Shown here piece by piece: positions 33,914 through 42,433 of a stretch of DNA of 53,122 nucleotides; position 1 is the first letter of the stretch; each line of letters opens with the position of its first letter. Location of the stretch: NCBI GenBank assembly GCA_015523565.1, contig WAKA01000180.1, positions 1-53,122 on the forward strand, given 5' to 3'. Below the pieces are notes generated by a model. That model had not been told where the DNA came from, did not search any database, and saw only the letters and a list, made by a program, of their open reading frames with translations. The DNA is from Candidatus Heimdallarchaeota archaeon (lineage in GTDB: Archaea; Asgardarchaeota; Heimdallarchaeia; Heimdallarchaeales; Kariarchaeaceae). The translations under genes and the position numbers were made by a program.

Positions 33914-35848
33914 ATGACTCAGTTCAACTTGCAGGATGCATTGAAAGATCTACCAAAGATCGCTCCTCTTGATTATGATAGACCTGTAGAACGTTTTGCT
34001 GTTAGATGGGGTGGCGCCGCAGGTGACGGTCTCCAATCTACAGGGCTTTTGGTTTCAAAATATTTTAATAAATTGGGATATCATATCCATGGTGTTCCTG
34101 GCAATCAATCCGCTATTAGAGGTGGACACATTTGGTATCACCTTGAATTTTCGACAAAAGAATTCCATAACTACGACAATATGGCAGATATGCTGATTGC
34201 CTTGAATGAATTTTCAATAGGTATGCACCTAAAGGAATTAAAAAAGAAGGGAATTCTCCTCTACAATAACAGTAAACGGGTAAATCTCGACAAATTCAAG
34301 GATCAAATCGAAGAAAAGGAAATTACTGTGATTGCAGTTCCATTAACAAACATTGCCCGTGAAATCGAATTGAAAACTCCTGTTCTTGGAAATACTGTTG
34401 CAGTTGGGGCAATGCTGAAAATTCTTGATTTGCCAACTGAACCCTATCTTGAAACCTTGAAAAAACGATTTTTCACAAAAGAAAGAATTTACAAGATGAA
34501 TGAAGAAGCTCTTCATAAAGGATATGATTTTGTTGATAAAAACACATCCATTCGTCTGAAAATGGCATCAACAACATTGGAGCCTTCACATGGAATTGTC
34601 GTTAACGGAAACCATGGTGTCGCATTGGGTGCCGCCGCCGCAGGACTGAAATTCCTTGCACAATACCCAATCACCCCTGCATCCAGCATTTTGACGTATT
34701 TGGCAAAAAATGCCAAAAAATTTGGAATTGTTGTCAGACAAGTTGAAGATGAAATCTCTGCAATTTCTTCAATAGTCGGTGCAGGATGGGCTGGTGTCAG
34801 GGCAATGACTGCAACATCTGGTCCTGGAATCTCATTGATGGCTGAAAACATTGGATTGGCTGGCATTACGGAAACACCAATTGTTATTGTAGATTCTATG
34901 AGGGGTGGTCCCTCAACAGGCGTCCCAACCAAAACTGAACAAGGAGATTTGTTGCCTGTCATAAATGTAAGCCATGGTGAGTTCCCACGGGCAGTATTTG
35001 CACCTAGGAACATTCAAGAGGCTTATTCCCTCACAGTCAAGGCATTTAATATTGCCGAGAAATATCAAATGCCCGTATTTGTTCTTGTTGATTTTGGTCT
35101 TTCTGAAAGGCTTGAAAATGTCAAACCATTTGATTTTGATGTTGAGATAGACAGGGGTAAAATATGGGATGGGCCAACCGACGAACTTCCTGAATACCAT
35201 AGATATGCATTCACTGACGACGGTATTTCTCCACGGGCATTTCCTCCCTCTCCTGAAGGAAAGCATATTGCAGTCGGTGCCGAGCATGACATCGATTCAT
35301 TTTCACTTGCAGGTCATAAGGCTGGCTTTCCAGAAGCAAGAATTGCAAAAGTCAAAATGTTTGAAAAAAGGTATCGGAAACTGGAAAAACTAGCTAAAGA
35401 GGATATGGCTCCTCCTAAATGGGATGGTCCTGAAAATGCAGACTATACTCTCGTTTGCTGGGGAAGTGTCTATTCCGCATGTATTGAAGCCATGAATGTT
35501 CTTAACCAACAAACTGAATTTACTTGGAATGTATTGAGCTTTGCTGAAATGTATCCTGTTCCCACAGAAAAAGTCAAAACTGAATTATCTAAAATCAATG
35601 CCAGCATAATGGTGGAAGCAAACTATACTGGACAGCTTGAGTACCTGTTGTGGCTTTATGCCCAATGGAGACCAAATGGGAGCATTAGACATATTGATGG
35701 GGAAATTCTTACAGCAACTCGCATTATTTCCTACCTTAAGGACTTGAAATTGGTGGAAGACCCTTACTCAGTTCCATACAGCATTCCTTCCAAAGAATGG
35801 AATGACGTAGGCTATATTGTCGCGAATAAGGCAAGTCATCCACTTTAA
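33914..35848 (+). CDS. korA: 2-oxoacid:ferredoxin oxidoreductase, fused gamma-alpha subunit (KorA)
   Basis: The partner of KorB in oxidative decarboxylation of 2-oxoacids to acyl-CoA with ferredoxin. Residues 1-200 are the gamma-type domain (FAVRWGGAAGDGLQSTGLLV, GVPGNQSAIRGGHIWYHLEFS). Residues 215-644 are the alpha domain, with NGNHGVALGAAAAGLKFLAQYPITPASS (the CoA- and substrate-site YPITPS motif), EDEISAISSIVGAGWAGVRAMTATSGPG and DSMRGGPSTGVPTKTEQGDL. At 644 residues it is the standard KorA fusion. It is preceded by an excellent TATA box at 33871. Its beta subunit is 15.7 kb upstream on the other strand, an unusual split. Confidence 0.93.
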   Translation: MTQFNLQDALKDLPKIAPLDYDRPVERFAVRWGGAAGDGLQSTGLLVSKYFNKLGYHIHGVPGNQSAIRGGHIWYHLEFSTKEFHNYDNMADMLIALNEFSIGMHLKELKKKGILLYNNSKRVNLDKFKDQIEEKEITVIAVPLTNIAREIELKTPVLGNTVAVGAMLKILDLPTEPYLETLKKRFFTKERIYKMNEEALHKGYDFVDKNTSIRLKMASTTLEPSHGIVVNGNHGVALGAAAAGLKFLAQYPITPASSILTYLAKNAKKFGIVVRQVEDEISAISSIVGAGWAGVRAMTATSGPGISLMAENIGLAGITETPIVIVDSMRGGPSTGVPTKTEQGDLLPVINVSHGEFPRAVFAPRNIQEAYSLTVKAFNIAEKYQMPVFVLVDFGLSERLENVKPFDFDVEIDRGKIWDGPTDELPEYHRYAFTDDGISPRAFPPSPEGKHIAVGAEHDIDSFSLAGHKAGFPEARIAKVKMFEKRYRKLEKLAKEDMAPPKWDGPENADYTLVCWGSVYSACIEAMNVLNQQTEFTWNVLSFAEMYPVPTEKVKTELSKINASIMVEANYTGQLEYLLWLYAQWRPNGSIRHIDGEILTATRIISYLKDLKLVEDPYSVPYSIPSKEWNDVGYIVANKASHPL

Positions 35849-35860
35849 TCTTTAAATTCC

Positions 35861-36910
35861 TTATTCATTCAATCTTGCAATCAAATTTTCTACATTCAAT
35901 TCTTCCATAATTTTGTCCCATTCAATCAACTTTTCCTCTTGATCTGGTCTTATAAGACCCCTGATCTTATGAGTTGCTAAGTATTGAACTGTTGTGTATG
36001 TGTCCCAATTTACCAATACAATGGGTATTTTCCTCTCTTGTGCTCTAGCAAGTACTGTTGAGGGCGGATAAATTCCACCTGTCAATATCAGCATCGAGGT
36101 ATCTGTCTCCATGGCTGCTAATGCCAGTGCAGGTCGATCTCCTCCAATAATGACCGCCTTGTTTACCGATCTTCTAAAAAATTTCAACGCACTGTCCAAC
36201 TCCATGGCACCAACTTGGAAATCTTCAACAATTTTATTCTTGCATTCCTCACAGCAAAGATATTTTGCACCCAATAATGAAACAATTTCTTCAACTGTTG
36301 GCGCTGAAAGATTAGATTTGTCAGGAATTACTCCTATCAACGGTATTTGCCATTCCCTTGTTACTGTTTCTGCTATTGCCTTCTCTCTTTCAATAACTTC
36401 CAAGGGAACTAAAGAAAGAACGGTTCCTGTCAATTCTATATCTATATCATTGAAATAAGAGACACCAAGTGCCAAATCATCCAATTGGGAGTCATTCGAA
36501 CCTGATACCAACAGTAACACTTCTGTTTCTAGCATTTTTGCAAGTTCCCTTGCAGAGAGACCTAATGTAGCTAAATAATTCATGGTTTTACAACCTTCAA
36601 CAACTAGGACTTCATATTTTTGGTTCAATGTCTCATAGGCGTTTTTGATTTTTTCAATCAACCTCTCAATTTCCTCTTTACTCAGATCATAATCCCATTC
36701 ACTTATTGTTACTGGGGCGATGGTGTCTTCGTCTTCTTCCATTTTTAGGAACTCTTTTGCAACCAACGCATCTTGATCATCTTTTGAAGCCCTAATTGGT
36801 TTGAAATAACCGACTTTATATCCCTCTTTTACAATTCTCCTGGCAAGTGCCAAAGTAAATGAACTTTTTCCTATACGCTCATGACATGATGTAATCATTA
36901 AATTCTTCAT
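35861..36910 (-). CDS. BioD-like P-loop and DRTGG-domain protein (phosphotransacetylase-like N-terminal family)
   Basis: Two domains. Residues 1-210 are a BioD/dethiobiotin-synthetase-like P-loop ATPase (MITSCHERIGKSSFTLALARR, VLVVEGCKTMNYLATLGL). Residues 220-330 are a DRTGG domain (VGAMELDSALKFFRR, KAVIIGGDRPALALAAM, ILTGGIYPP, VNWDTYTTVQ), as found at the N-terminus of long phosphotransacetylases. The catalytic phosphotransacetylase domain is absent. The P-loop lacks its first Gly. Its ATG overlaps the stop of the acyl-CoA synthetase gene by 4 nt, so the two are coupled. I infer a nucleotide-sensing regulator of acyl-CoA synthesis; the role is unproven. Confidence 0.8.
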   Translation of the reverse strand: MKNLMITSCHERIGKSSFTLALARRIVKEGYKVGYFKPIRASKDDQDALVAKEFLKMEEDEDTIAPVTISEWDYDLSKEEIERLIEKIKNAYETLNQKYEVLVVEGCKTMNYLATLGLSARELAKMLETEVLLLVSGSNDSQLDDLALGVSYFNDIDIELTGTVLSLVPLEVIEREKAIAETVTREWQIPLIGVIPDKSNLSAPTVEEIVSLLGAKYLCCEECKNKIVEDFQVGAMELDSALKFFRRSVNKAVIIGGDRPALALAAMETDTSMLILTGGIYPPSTVLARAQERKIPIVLVNWDTYTTVQYLATHKIRGLIRPDQEEKLIEWDKIMEELNVENLIARLNE

Positions 36911-39081
36911 TGCTCTTCCTCCTGATTTTCTTTCTGTGCAAAATGATCCTCCTTGGATATGGTGATCTTCACATCCACGGCCATTACTCCAATTTCATCT
37001 GCAAACATTGGGTTAATGTCAAGATCTGTTATCTGTGGAAAATCTTGAATTAACTTTGAAATTCTTTCCACTGCCTCAATAATTTGAGGAATGTTTGCCT
37101 TCTTTCCTCCTCTCGCCCCTTGCAAAATTGAAAATACTTTGGTATTTTGCAACATTTCTGTCGCTTCTGTATGTGTAATCGGAATTAAACCAAAACTTAC
37201 ATCCTCATAGACATTGGTATATATGCCGCCTGTTCCAACAATTGCCAAATGACCAAATTGTGGGTCTTTTGAAACTCCTACAATCAGTTCTGTTGATGGG
37301 GTTGCAAGCTGTTGAATATCCACTCCAATCACTTTTGCATGTGGATAATGTTTCCTGGCCGACCGCATCATTTCCTCAAAAGCATCCAAAAGTTCATTCT
37401 CATTTTTGATCCCAATGCGGACACCTCCGATATCTGTCTTATGTAAAATGTTTGGGGATGTAATTTTCAATACCAATGGATATCCAATATTGTTTGCAAT
37501 TTCAATTGCCTCTTTTCTCGAAAAAGCTGTTGCCGTTTCTGGTACCCTTATCCCATATGCACCCGCAACTTTTATTGCTTCGCTTCCCAAAAGGGTTACC
37601 CTTCCTTTTTCTATCACGGCGTCAAATATTTTTTGAACCGTGTCCCTGTCAACATCTGGAAAATCACGGGGCATTTCATAAAATTCTGGTCTTGCCAAAA
37701 TCTCTTGATATTTCCACAACCCTGCAAGGGCAACAACACCTTTCTCTGGAAATGGAAATGCTGGGATGTGGTGTGACTTTAAAATCTGGAGCCCCTTCTC
37801 CATCTCCTTGCCACCAAAAAATGATACCGCTATCGGTTTTGACGGGTATATCTCATTTATTTCAATGATTGTTTTCGCAATTTCCTCTGGTGCGGTCATT
37901 TCCTGCGGTGCCAAAATCACTAAAATCATTCCGACGTTTGGATCTTTCATTGCCAATTCCATTGCAAGCCTATACTCTTTTGCCCCCCCAGTTCCCAACA
38001 CATCAATTGGATTATGAGTTGCCGCGGCAGGATGCAGGTTTTCTTTCAATGTATTGATTGTCTGGGCTGTCAAAGTCGCCAAGTTCAATCCATTAAATTC
38101 TGCATGGTCTGTTGCCAATATTCCTGGTCCGCCTGCATTGGTTATTATGCATAAGTTATTTGATTTTGGCAATGGTTGCCAACTGAATGTTGTTGCCACT
38201 GTAAAAAGATCCTCTACCGTCTCAACTCGAATAACCCCTGCTTTTCTGAAGGCAGTCTCATATGCGGTATTGGCTCCTGCCATGGCTCCAGTATGTGATG
38301 ACGCCGCTTTTGCTCCCGCTTTAGAGATACCTGATTTTATCGCTATTACGGGTTTTTTCCTGACTATACGTCTGCATACATCAATAAATGCTCTTCCCTT
38401 GTTTATCGCTTCAAGATACAAGAGAATCGCTTGTGTATTTCTATCGTTTCCCATTAATTCAATCAATTCTACTTCATCCACATCTAACTTGTTTCCAACA
38501 GAAACAAATTTTGAAAATCCAATTTCTTCCTTGATTGACCAATCCAATATCCCCGTAATCAATGCGCCAGATTGGGAAATAAACCCTAAATTCCCTTTTC
38601 TTGAATTGCTTTTTGTAAAGGTAATATTCATTGGTGTAAAATTGTCAATTAGACCTAAACAATTTGGACCAACGACCCTCATTCCATGTTTCCGTATTTT
38701 TTTGAATAATTTCTGCTCAAGCTTACTGCCTTCAGCCCCAATCTCTTTAAAACCCGCTGAAATTATTAAAACCGCCTTAATTTCCAAAGATGCTGCCTCA
38801 TCAATCAAATCAAGAACAAACTGTGACGGAATGGACACTACAAGAAGATCTATAGGTTCCCCAATCTCCGAAAGGGTCTTATATGCTTTGAGACCTTGGA
38901 CTTCCTTGTGTTTCAGATTTACTGGATAAATCTTGCCTTGATATCCACTTTTCAAAAGATTGTGGAGCAAACTGTATCCTACTTTTGAAGGGTTGTTGGA
39001 TGCCCCAACTATTGCGACACTGCTTGGAGTAAAAAAATTCTGTAAAACCTCAAGATCTTGTACTAATTGCAATTTAACCAT
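36907..39081 (-). CDS. acd: ADP-forming acetate/acyl-CoA synthetase, fused alpha-beta (Acd)
   Basis: Converts acyl-CoA, ADP and phosphate to the acid, CoA and ATP, the main substrate-level phosphorylation route in many archaea. Residues 10-140 bind CoA (FTPSSVAIVGASNNPSKVGYSLL), and 150-460 are the succinyl-CoA-ligase-like domains with the phosphohistidine segment AASSHTGAMAG. Residues 490-720 are the ATP-grasp beta part (YPLVLKITSPNILHKTDIGGVRIG, PSTELIVGVSKDPQFGHLAIVGTGG, DINPMFADEIGVMAVDVKI). At 724 residues it is the fused form. It is coupled to the DRTGG gene downstream. With KorAB it forms a logical 2-oxoacid fermentation path. Confidence 0.94.
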   Translation of the reverse strand: MVKLQLVQDLEVLQNFFTPSSVAIVGASNNPSKVGYSLLHNLLKSGYQGKIYPVNLKHKEVQGLKAYKTLSEIGEPIDLLVVSIPSQFVLDLIDEAASLEIKAVLIISAGFKEIGAEGSKLEQKLFKKIRKHGMRVVGPNCLGLIDNFTPMNITFTKSNSRKGNLGFISQSGALITGILDWSIKEEIGFSKFVSVGNKLDVDEVELIELMGNDRNTQAILLYLEAINKGRAFIDVCRRIVRKKPVIAIKSGISKAGAKAASSHTGAMAGANTAYETAFRKAGVIRVETVEDLFTVATTFSWQPLPKSNNLCIITNAGGPGILATDHAEFNGLNLATLTAQTINTLKENLHPAAATHNPIDVLGTGGAKEYRLAMELAMKDPNVGMILVILAPQEMTAPEEIAKTIIEINEIYPSKPIAVSFFGGKEMEKGLQILKSHHIPAFPFPEKGVVALAGLWKYQEILARPEFYEMPRDFPDVDRDTVQKIFDAVIEKGRVTLLGSEAIKVAGAYGIRVPETATAFSRKEAIEIANNIGYPLVLKITSPNILHKTDIGGVRIGIKNENELLDAFEEMMRSARKHYPHAKVIGVDIQQLATPSTELIVGVSKDPQFGHLAIVGTGGIYTNVYEDVSFGLIPITHTEATEMLQNTKVFSILQGARGGKKANIPQIIEAVERISKLIQDFPQITDLDINPMFADEIGVMAVDVKITISKEDHFAQKENQEEEQ

Positions 39082-39343
39082 AATCTTCCAGCTTTTTGAG
39101 TTATAAAATAATATGAAAACTTACTGGATAATTGCAAAAAATTTTATTGGAAACGAAAAAAAGTAATTCAATATTATCTTTTTAATTTATTGTCCATTTT
39201 TCACCCTCGGTATTTCAATTTCTTCAGCTGATACGATTGTTATCCAATCCTTCCTGATTTATGGTGTAGGTTTTATTATATATGAAAACAACAATTTCAA
39301 TGATATGAATCATTTTCAAAATTTGTCAATCATCAACTGAAAG
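39082..39343. other. Intergenic region without visible gene
   Basis: The gap between divergent acd and the 250-residue membrane protein is 291 nt, the longest in the window without a recognised gene. It is A/T-rich. I see no tRNA, no convincing box C/D motifs and no ORF above about 25 codons that looks real. It must contain the acd promoter near 39090-39130, and a TATA box for the downstream gene lies at its right end. Confidence 0.5.
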
Positions 39344-39351
39344 TATAAATA
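39344..39351 (+). promoter_or_regulatory. TATA box for the Ca-repeat membrane protein
   Basis: TATAAATA 22-29 nt before GTG 39373. The spacing places the transcript start almost on the GTG, so the mRNA should be leaderless and the GTG start is supported. Confidence 0.65.
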
Positions 39352-39372
39352 ATCCTATCCAAATAAAAAATT

Positions 39373-40125
39373 GTGTCTTCAACAAAAGAAAAACTCGAAT
39401 TAATTTGGAAAAAAATACGGGAGGATTTTCTTGTTGTACTTTTCACAATGCTTCTGATGGTTACAATCAATTACATTGTGACCATGGGGTTGGGTTGGGG
39501 TAAAAGCATAGCAATCCTTCCTGCCATCAATCAAGATGGTGCATCTATCTATTGGTCAAATACTGCTCCTGATTCCGATGGTGACCAACTTCCCGATTTA
39601 GTCGAACTTACCCCCAAAGGAGAACCTGTGTTGGTGAATGGAAGGGAAGTCGGAAGGGGGACAGGTACCAACCCCCTAAAAGCTGATACGGACGGGGATT
39701 TCTTCCCTGACAATGCTGAAAACAAATTGGGTAGTAATCCAAACAGTTGGATTGACCCTGGTTGGGTTTGGATACTCTGGTTGATATTTCTTGGTATAGT
39801 AGTCTATAAAGTATATATTGAAAAACCTGATAGACTCAGGGAATATATAAAGAACGAAGAAATGATCTCAAAAGCTGTCTCTGGAAAAGGTGGGAAATTT
39901 GCCTATGGCGGCAGCTCAATCTTCAGCAAAAAAGCAGATGAACTGACTGAGGAAGAAAAGAAACAAATTCTAGAAAGTGACGCTCGCTTCCATGAGCTTA
40001 CTGGTCTGCCTGAGGAAGAAGAAGAACCCATCAAACCATCATTCTGGAAACTTTATGGTAAGTCAATCATCCAAATCATAATAATAACAATTGTTGTATT
40101 GATCGGATGGGCAATCATTTCATGA
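39373..40125 (+). CDS. Membrane protein with thrombospondin type 3-like calcium repeats
   Basis: A 250-residue protein with three hydrophobic segments: about 17-37, 133-150 and the extreme C-terminus (IIQIIIITIVVLIGWAII). Between the first two is a loop carrying DSDGDQLPDLVE and DTDGDFFPDNAE, calcium-binding repeats of thrombospondin type 3/dockerin-like form, normally found outside the cell. The last 90 residues before the final helix are charged and likely cytoplasmic (ELTEEEKKQILESD). The start is GTG 39373, supported by the TATA box 22-29 nt upstream. The function is unknown; I infer a small calcium-binding surface or membrane-complex protein. Confidence 0.68.
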   Translation: MSSTKEKLELIWKKIREDFLVVLFTMLLMVTINYIVTMGLGWGKSIAILPAINQDGASIYWSNTAPDSDGDQLPDLVELTPKGEPVLVNGREVGRGTGTNPLKADTDGDFFPDNAENKLGSNPNSWIDPGWVWILWLIFLGIVVYKVYIEKPDRLREYIKNEEMISKAVSGKGGKFAYGGSSIFSKKADELTEEEKKQILESDARFHELTGLPEEEEEPIKPSFWKLYGKSIIQIIIITIVVLIGWAIIS

Positions 40126-40159
40126 GAAAGTTAAAATTCACTCCTCATCAATTAATCTT

Positions 40160-41218
40160 GTGGAGATACTTTTCGATAAGGGAATTGCTCTTTCATTGAA
40201 TAATCAAAAACTGTATTTGGATCCCGAAACATCTAAAGTGCCAATTAAATCAAATTGCTTGGTATCCCACTCACATAGTGACCATTCGGCAGGCTTGGGA
40301 AGTGACGGTGCTTCATATTCAACGGCTCCAACCGAATCCCTCTTTAAATCCCTTCATCCCAAAAAATTACGAAATAACGTAACTCTTGATTTCAACTCCC
40401 CAATTGAAATTGGAGATTTTCAAGTTGAGCTTTTTCGTGCAGGTCATCTTTTGGGTGCCGCCCAAATTCTTGTAAGAACCAAAAACATGAATGTTTTCTT
40501 CACTGGTGATTTTTGTCCAGACAACCTTTTAACCGTAAACAAAGCGGAATTCCCAAAAGATGGCATTGACGTACTGATAATTGAAACAACTTATGGAAAT
40601 CCCGTATTGTCATTTCCAGACCGCCAAAATGCCAGAATGGATTTACTGAATTGGGTAATCCAAAAAATTAGTAACAATGTTGTCCCTGTGATCAATGTGG
40701 CTCAATTAGGTGGTGCCCAAGAGCTTATAACTCTGTTTAATCAATTTCTAATGGATATTCCTGTTTATGTTCATCCAAGAATCTGCAAATTGAATTCTGT
40801 CTTTCAAAACCATGGTGTAAAATTGCAATATTCTTCTGTTGATCAATTTGGTGGGGGGGATATGGGGATCATACTTATCCCAAGAGGGGAAAAGACTCTA
40901 CCTTCGGTTCTCAAAGAAAAAAAGATTGCTAGAGGAATGGTTACTGGTCAATCAATAAAATTCAGTTTCCGATCCTACGAATATACTGCTGCATTGACAA
41001 CTCATGCCACCTATCATGAGCTAATAAAAACTGTCAAATTATTGTCGCCTCAATTAGTGGTGACAAGATATTCATATGAAGAAAAATTTGCAGAAACTGT
41101 TAAACAAACTCTCGGAATTCATGCAATTCCTTCCAAATTTTTGAAAAAAAAACAAGTCAACCTTTCAACTCTAGTCAATAAACCAAAAAACCTTTCTCTT
41201 CTAAATTTTTTAGATTAA
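40160..41218 (+). CDS. MBL-fold nuclease-like protein (beta-CASP/SNM1-related)
   Basis: A metallo-beta-lactamase fold protein of the branch with RNA/DNA nucleases. Motifs: VSHSHSDHSAG (HxHxDH), FRAGHLLGAAQILV, FFTGDFCPD and IIETTYGNP, then a 130-residue insert resembling the beta-CASP domain, and LTTHATYHELIKTV at the position of the late His motif. At 352 residues it is close to archaeal SNM1/exonuclease-like proteins. The ORF begins at GTG 40160. Its last codons overlap the convergent receiver gene by 4 nt. DNA or RNA as substrate cannot be decided. Confidence 0.78.
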   Translation: MEILFDKGIALSLNNQKLYLDPETSKVPIKSNCLVSHSHSDHSAGLGSDGASYSTAPTESLFKSLHPKKLRNNVTLDFNSPIEIGDFQVELFRAGHLLGAAQILVRTKNMNVFFTGDFCPDNLLTVNKAEFPKDGIDVLIIETTYGNPVLSFPDRQNARMDLLNWVIQKISNNVVPVINVAQLGGAQELITLFNQFLMDIPVYVHPRICKLNSVFQNHGVKLQYSSVDQFGGGDMGIILIPRGEKTLPSVLKEKKIARGMVTGQSIKFSFRSYEYTAALTTHATYHELIKTVKLLSPQLVVTRYSYEEKFAETVKQTLGIHAIPSKFLKKKQVNLSTLVNKPKNLSLLNFLD

Positions 41219-41580
41219 GCTTTGATTCTCTTGATTGCATTTTCCAACTTGCTAAGGGTTGCAGGTTTTAAGATATATTCATCTACCTGAATTGTTTTCT
41301 TGACACTTGGACGTATTGGTTCACTGGAAATGATAATCAATTTTGTTCTTCTATTGTGTTTCTTGTCAAAATCATTGATGAATCTTGCTAAGGTCGTTCC
41401 ATTTTGTTTAGGTAATACTTGGTCTATGGTGACCAATGTCGGGTTCAATTCCTCAAATTTTTCCATTGCCTCCTCTGCTGTTGCAACCATGTCAACTACT
41501 TCATGCCCCATCTCCAAAAAGTAACGTTTTAGTGCAAGTCTGTTTAAAGGTGAATCGTCCACGATTAATACTCTTTCCAT
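41215..41580 (-). CDS. Stand-alone CheY-like response regulator receiver
   Basis: A single receiver domain of about 121 residues starting at ATG 41580 (MERVLIVDDSPLNRLALKRY); the ORF track adds eight residues. The acidic pair is DD at 8-9, the phospho-acceptor Asp is in LVTIDQVLPKQNG, the Thr/Ser position is LIIISSEP, and the conserved Lys is in EYILKPATLSKL. All active-site residues are therefore present. No output domain, kinase or chemotaxis gene lies nearby, so its partner is elsewhere in the genome. It has its own promoter region of about 100 nt after spt5. Confidence 0.92.
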   Translation of the reverse strand: MERVLIVDDSPLNRLALKRYFLEMGHEVVDMVATAEEAMEKFEELNPTLVTIDQVLPKQNGTTLARFINDFDKKHNRRTKLIIISSEPIRPSVKKTIQVDEYILKPATLSKLENAIKRIKA

Positions 41581-41678
41581 TGCATATCTTTTTCTTTTTA
41601 CCATTATTATGTATTTTGTAATTGCCTAGTATTAATCCCAATTTCCATTATCTCTTCAAATTCCATTCTAATGGTCTT

Positions 41679-42134
41679 TTATGAAATTTTTCGGACATAT
41701 TCTGCGTGAAGCTTCAATGGCAACCCCATTGAACTTGATGCAATTTCTGCTGTGATTTCTTGGTTGGCATGATCTACCCTTGTAATCCTTGCCCTTGATC
41801 CCTTGAATGGTCCCTTAATGATCTCAACCAAATCCCCTTCCTGCAATCCTTCTATTGCAGGTCGTGGAACCAGAATATCTTCCAATTCTGATAAGTCTAC
41901 GGGTTGATTTTTAATGGGTTTATTATTTACTCCTCTTATTGTGGAAGTTACCTTTTCAATACTTTGAATGTCTGGACCCTCTATGAATATATAGCCTTTA
42001 ATGCCCTCTGTAACCATTACCGAATAAACTGTCCCTTCGTACTGTTCCAATGTACTTGCCTTTCGGTTGATTAGCTGTGCAATTGACTTTTCTTTTCCAT
42101 TGCTTGCTCGAAAAATATAGACTGGCATTTGCAA
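41679..42134 (-). CDS. spt5: Transcription elongation factor Spt5 (NusG family)
   Basis: Archaeal Spt5, which binds the RNA polymerase clamp (with Spt4) to raise processivity and couple transcription to translation. Residues 1-85 are the NGN domain (IFRASNGKEKSIAQLINRK, KGYIFIEGPDIQSIEKVTSTIRGV) and residues 95-150 the KOW domain (LQEGDLVEIIKGPFKGSRARITRVD). The 151-residue length is standard. It follows secE by 3 nt in the conserved archaeal secE-spt5 order. This pair is a reliable archaeal chromosome marker. Confidence 0.96.
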   Translation of the reverse strand: MQMPVYIFRASNGKEKSIAQLINRKASTLEQYEGTVYSVMVTEGIKGYIFIEGPDIQSIEKVTSTIRGVNNKPIKNQPVDLSELEDILVPRPAIEGLQEGDLVEIIKGPFKGSRARITRVDHANQEITAEIASSSMGLPLKLHAEYVRKIS

Positions 42135-42137
42135 ACC

Positions 42138-42323
42138 TCATTTTCCAATGGCAAATGAAACAACAAGCTGAACGACAAATCCAATTAATCCTATAAAAAT
42201 AACTCCTAATGCTGTAATCCTGCTTGTGATGATTAATTCTCTTCGTGATGGTCTTTTTGTAGACTGGAACAGCAATCGCTTTGAATTAATATAATATTTC
42301 ATCACTGTTTGTGTAAATCCCAT
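42138..42323 (-). CDS. secE: Preprotein translocase subunit SecE/Sec61-gamma
   Basis: A 61-residue single-span subunit of the SecYEG/Sec61 channel. The amphipathic N-terminal helix with FQSTKRPSRRELIITSRITALG (family K-P-x-x-x-E-f) precedes one transmembrane helix (VIFIGLIGFVVQLVVSFAI). The length and the gene order ahead of spt5 are typical for archaea. Translation starts at ATG 42323, about 25 nt after a TATA box, so the message is probably near-leaderless. Confidence 0.95.
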   Translation of the reverse strand: MGFTQTVMKYYINSKRLLFQSTKRPSRRELIITSRITALGVIFIGLIGFVVQLVVSFAIGK

Positions 42324-42345
42324 AATTTACTTTAATTCTATTATT

Positions 42346-42353
42346 GATATAAG
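42346..42353 (-). promoter_or_regulatory. TATA box of secE-spt5
   Basis: CTTATATC on the minus strand, 23-30 nt before the secE ATG. It is within 80 nt of the divergent gene at 42434, so the short region likely holds two back-to-back promoters. Confidence 0.55.
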
Positions 42354-42433
42354 ATTTGTTATTAGTCTCTTCATTTTCTTTTGTAATGCCTTGATTTACA
42401 AATAATTAAAAAGTGTGCAAATGCCTGATAATT

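Noticed and set aside
34513-35013. 166-codon minus-strand ORF inside korA
   Set aside because: Shadow ORF in the strongly conserved KorA alpha domain.
38054-38929. 291-codon plus-strand ORF opposite acd
   Set aside because: It is an antisense shadow of a well-conserved Acd gene; the translation has no family features and no promoter.
39082-39372. Possible small RNA or tRNA in the longest gap
   Set aside because: No T-loop GGTTCRA motif, no acceptor pairing and no clear box C/D pair could be found by eye.
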